From assembly GCF_000805385.1 (NCBI RefSeq), contig NZ_JTJW01000010.1, positions 1-64,000 on the forward strand: 64,000 bases of DNA, given 5' to 3'. Every line of letters starts with the position of its first letter. Position 1 is the first letter of the stretch. The notes beneath the pieces were generated by a model. That model did not search any database, was not told the origin of the DNA, and saw nothing but the letters and a program-made list of their open reading frames with translations. Below, one piece after another: positions 61,987 through 64,000 of this stretch. Made by a program: the position numbers and the translations under genes. The stretch is from Mycolicibacterium setense. Lineage in GTDB: Bacteria; Actinomycetota; Actinomycetes; Mycobacteriales; Mycobacteriaceae.

Positions 61987-63562
61987 CCTCGAGGCCTACC
62001 GCACCGACGTCCTGGTGATCGGCGGCGGCCCCGCGGCCACCTGGGCAGCCGTCTCCGCCGCCGAGTCCGGGGCCCGAGTCATCTTGGTGGACAAGGGCTA
62101 TTGCGGCACCAGCGGTGCGACGGCCGCCGGCGGCAACAACCTGTGGGCGATCGGACCCGGCCCGCGACGCGAGGATTCCGTGCGCGAACGCGAGCTGGCG
62201 GCAGGGCGCATCACAGACTCCGAGTGGATGTTCCGGGTACTGGCCACCTCATGGGACCGGCTCGAGGACCTCTCGCAGTGGGGTTACCCGTTCCCGGTCG
62301 GCGCCGATGGCCGCGAGATGCGCAGCAGCCTGCAGGGCCCGGAGTACATGCGGCGCATGCGGCGCAAAGCCCACCGCAGCGGCGTGCACATCCTCGATCA
62401 CCACCCGGCCCTGGAGCTGTCCGCCGACCGCGACGGCGTCATCACCGGCGCCACCGGCATCGCCCGCCAGGACGGCGGACGGCCGTGGCGGATCACGGCG
62501 GGTGCCGTCGTACTGGCCACCGGCGGAACCGCTTTCCTGTCCGGAACATTCGGCACCAACGTCGATACCGGTGAAGGCCTGCTGATGGCTGCCGAGCACG
62601 GGGCACACCTGTCCGGCATGGAATTCTGCACCGCCTACGCGCTGGCCCCCGAATGGGGCGTGCACACCAAGGGCCGAATGCTGCAGTGGGGCAGCTTCTA
62701 TGACGAGCACGGCCGCCCGTTCACCACCCAGCGGGGGCTGAGCGGACGCCAGGATGCCCAGCGGGCGCTGACCCGTGGTGAGCGGGTCTTCGCCCGGCTG
62801 GACCGGGCGCCCGAAGGAATCCGCCAGACCATGCGCGATGCTCAGCCGAACTATTTCCTGCCGTTGGACAAGGCCGGCATCGACCCGTTCACCACGGCCT
62901 ACCCGGTCCGGATGGTCTACGAGGGATCCGTGCGCGGCACCGGCGGCCTGCGCCTGGTCGCACCGGATTGTGCGACAACCGTTCCGGGCCTGTACGCCGC
63001 AGGCGATGCGGCGACCCGCGAACTCATCACCGGCTCATTGTCCGGCGGTGGCAGCCGTAACGGTTCGTGGGCGATCGCCTCGGGCACCTTCGCCGGCCGC
63101 GGCGCCGCCGAGTTCAGCCGTCGCCACCGCGGACAGGTGGCTGAGCCTGCCGGCACGGTCCCCCGCTCACGCCCGGGCGCGCCCACCGTCGAGGAGGTGG
63201 TGACCGCCGCGCAGTCGCATATCCTGCCGCCGCAGCGCAGTTACCTGAAATCCGAAGAGCGGCTTCAGGAGTCCGCCGAGGCGCTGGAGCGCGTGTGGCG
63301 CGACATCGCCGACGGCCTGGCGCCGGTCTCCGCCCGCGATACCTACAAGCAGCGTCAGGCGCAGGCCATGGTCGCCGTGGCGCGCTGGATCACCGCGGCC
63401 TCACTGGCCCGGCCCGAAACCCGCGGCCTGCACCGCCGCGAGGACCTGCCCGACTCCGATCACCGCTACGAGCACCGCATCCTTGTCAGCGGCCTCGACA
63501 GGGTCTGGACCACACCCGATCCTGTCGCACCACACCTCATCTCCTCGGAGGCCGTGGCGTGA
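61970..63562 (+). CDS. FAD-dependent oxidoreductase, AprA/fumarate-reductase-like
   Basis: 530 aa. N-terminal FAD motif V-L-V-I-G-G-G-P-A-A-T-W-A-A-V, K-G-Y-C-G-T-S-G-A-T-A-A-G-G-N-N, and R-M-V-Y-E-G-S-V-R-G-T-G-G-L; C-terminal helical end. Resembles the adenylylsulfate-reductase/fumarate-reductase flavoprotein family, but no active-site assignment was possible. ATG at 61970 overlaps the ATPase end; it shares 4 bp with the ferredoxin gene. Confidence 0.86.
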   Translation: MTVPADLEAYRTDVLVIGGGPAATWAAVSAAESGARVILVDKGYCGTSGATAAGGNNLWAIGPGPRREDSVRERELAAGRITDSEWMFRVLATSWDRLEDLSQWGYPFPVGADGREMRSSLQGPEYMRRMRRKAHRSGVHILDHHPALELSADRDGVITGATGIARQDGGRPWRITAGAVVLATGGTAFLSGTFGTNVDTGEGLLMAAEHGAHLSGMEFCTAYALAPEWGVHTKGRMLQWGSFYDEHGRPFTTQRGLSGRQDAQRALTRGERVFARLDRAPEGIRQTMRDAQPNYFLPLDKAGIDPFTTAYPVRMVYEGSVRGTGGLRLVAPDCATTVPGLYAAGDAATRELITGSLSGGGSRNGSWAIASGTFAGRGAAEFSRRHRGQVAEPAGTVPRSRPGAPTVEEVVTAAQSHILPPQRSYLKSEERLQESAEALERVWRDIADGLAPVSARDTYKQRQAQAMVAVARWITAASLARPETRGLHRREDLPDSDHRYEHRILVSGLDRVWTTPDPVAPHLISSEAVA

Positions 63563-63960
63563 TCGAGATCGTCAGCGGGTCCGCGTGCATCAAGTGCGAT
63601 GTCTGCATCAAGGTGTGCCCCACCGACGTGTTCGACCGGGGCTCCGACGGCCTGCCGGTGATCGCCCGGCAGTCGGACTGCCAGACATGCTTCATGTGCG
63701 AGGCCTACTGCCCCACCGACGCGCTGTACGTCTCGCCGGTTTCCACACCCGTGGGTGCCGACAGCCCACACGCTTCCGAGTCGGCGGTCAGCGGTGCGGG
63801 TCTGCTGGGCGGTTACCGGGCGATGGTCGGTTGGGGTGGTGGCCGCACGCCCGGTTCCCGCCTGGACCAGAACCCGGTTCTTGCCTCGATTCCGCCGCTG
63901 ACGGAGCCGCGGCTGACCTCACCGGCGGTGCTCGCCGAGGACCCTTGGAACCACCCGTGA
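63559..63960 (+). CDS. 2x[4Fe-4S] ferredoxin-like protein
   Basis: 133 aa with two cluster motifs: C-I-K-C-D-V-C-I-K-V-C-P and C-Q-T-C-F-M-C-E-A-Y-C-P, then a C-terminal extension (about 60-133) of Gly/Pro/Ser without metal ligands. Likely electron partner of the flavoprotein upstream, as AprB is for AprA. GTG at 63559 overlaps its stop. Confidence 0.92.
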   Translation: MIEIVSGSACIKCDVCIKVCPTDVFDRGSDGLPVIARQSDCQTCFMCEAYCPTDALYVSPVSTPVGADSPHASESAVSGAGLLGGYRAMVGWGGGRTPGSRLDQNPVLASIPPLTEPRLTSPAVLAEDPWNHP

Positions 63961-64000
63961 GCGCTGCGGCACAGCGGGGCGGCATACATTCTTGAACCAT

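Noticed and set aside
63957..63995. GTG overlapping the ferredoxin stop
   Set aside because: The frame closes after 12 codons; the next gene must start beyond the window.

Overview
The window is high-GC actinobacterial DNA from a non-tuberculous, probably rapidly growing mycobacterium (Mycolicibacterium-like). The evidence is an MspA-type porin N-terminus at the left edge, mprA-mprB-pepD-moaB2, mycobacterial acc/fadE genes, purN-purH, a P34-like antigen, sucCD, ESX-type small proteins and many GTG/TTG starts. No tRNA, rRNA, CRISPR array or insertion sequence was recognised. Gene names below rest on recognising protein sequences by eye; no database search was run.

Layout. (1) 1-5.6 kb: an mspA-family porin start, a 52-aa small ORF behind a CRP-like site, then the envelope-stress operon mprA-mprB-pepD-moaB2 (read right to left) and rpmF. 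(2) 5.8-14.3 kb: a six-gene catabolic operon (AtuA-like, fadE13, accD2, accA2, fadE12, echA7) with an operator-like palindrome in front. (3) 14.3-32.3 kb: an accessory block. It holds a TetR/F420-enzyme pair divergent from a molybdopterin oxidoreductase operon, a frameshifted flavin monooxygenase with a methyltransferase-like membrane protein under twin operators, a PE-PPE-like exported hydrolase with a lysine-rich tail, small exported proteins, and two long tandem paralogous exported proteins whose promoters share an MprA-box-like module. (4) 32.3-47 kb: a block that, from memory, follows the M. tuberculosis Rv0959 to Rv0953c order: VWA protein and MoxR ATPase, (inserted here: an exported-domain Ser/Thr kinase, a lipase, a DUF559-like protein), purH, purN, a DUF6350-like membrane protein, P34 and an F420 luciferase-like enzyme. 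(5) 47-55 kb: a second accessory block with a thiolase-like protein, a five-gene ESX-associated cassette ending in three tandem Cys-containing exported paralogs, and a TetR gene with a near-perfect double operator in front of an S9 peptidase. (6) 55-59.3 kb: sucD, sucC, an M23 peptidase and a membrane protein. (7) 59.4-64 kb: an overlapping five-gene operon joining a sulfonate-type ABC importer to an AprA-like flavoprotein and a 2x[4Fe-4S] ferredoxin.

Main points of biological interest: four promoter-proximal 11-bp-period direct repeats matching the MprA site architecture (mprA, pepD and the two paralogs); the ESX cassette; a Ser/Thr kinase fused to an LpqN-like extracytoplasmic domain; the transporter-flavoprotein-ferredoxin operon; and several families of palindromic intergenic repeats, one of which appears to supply the end of a coding sequence.
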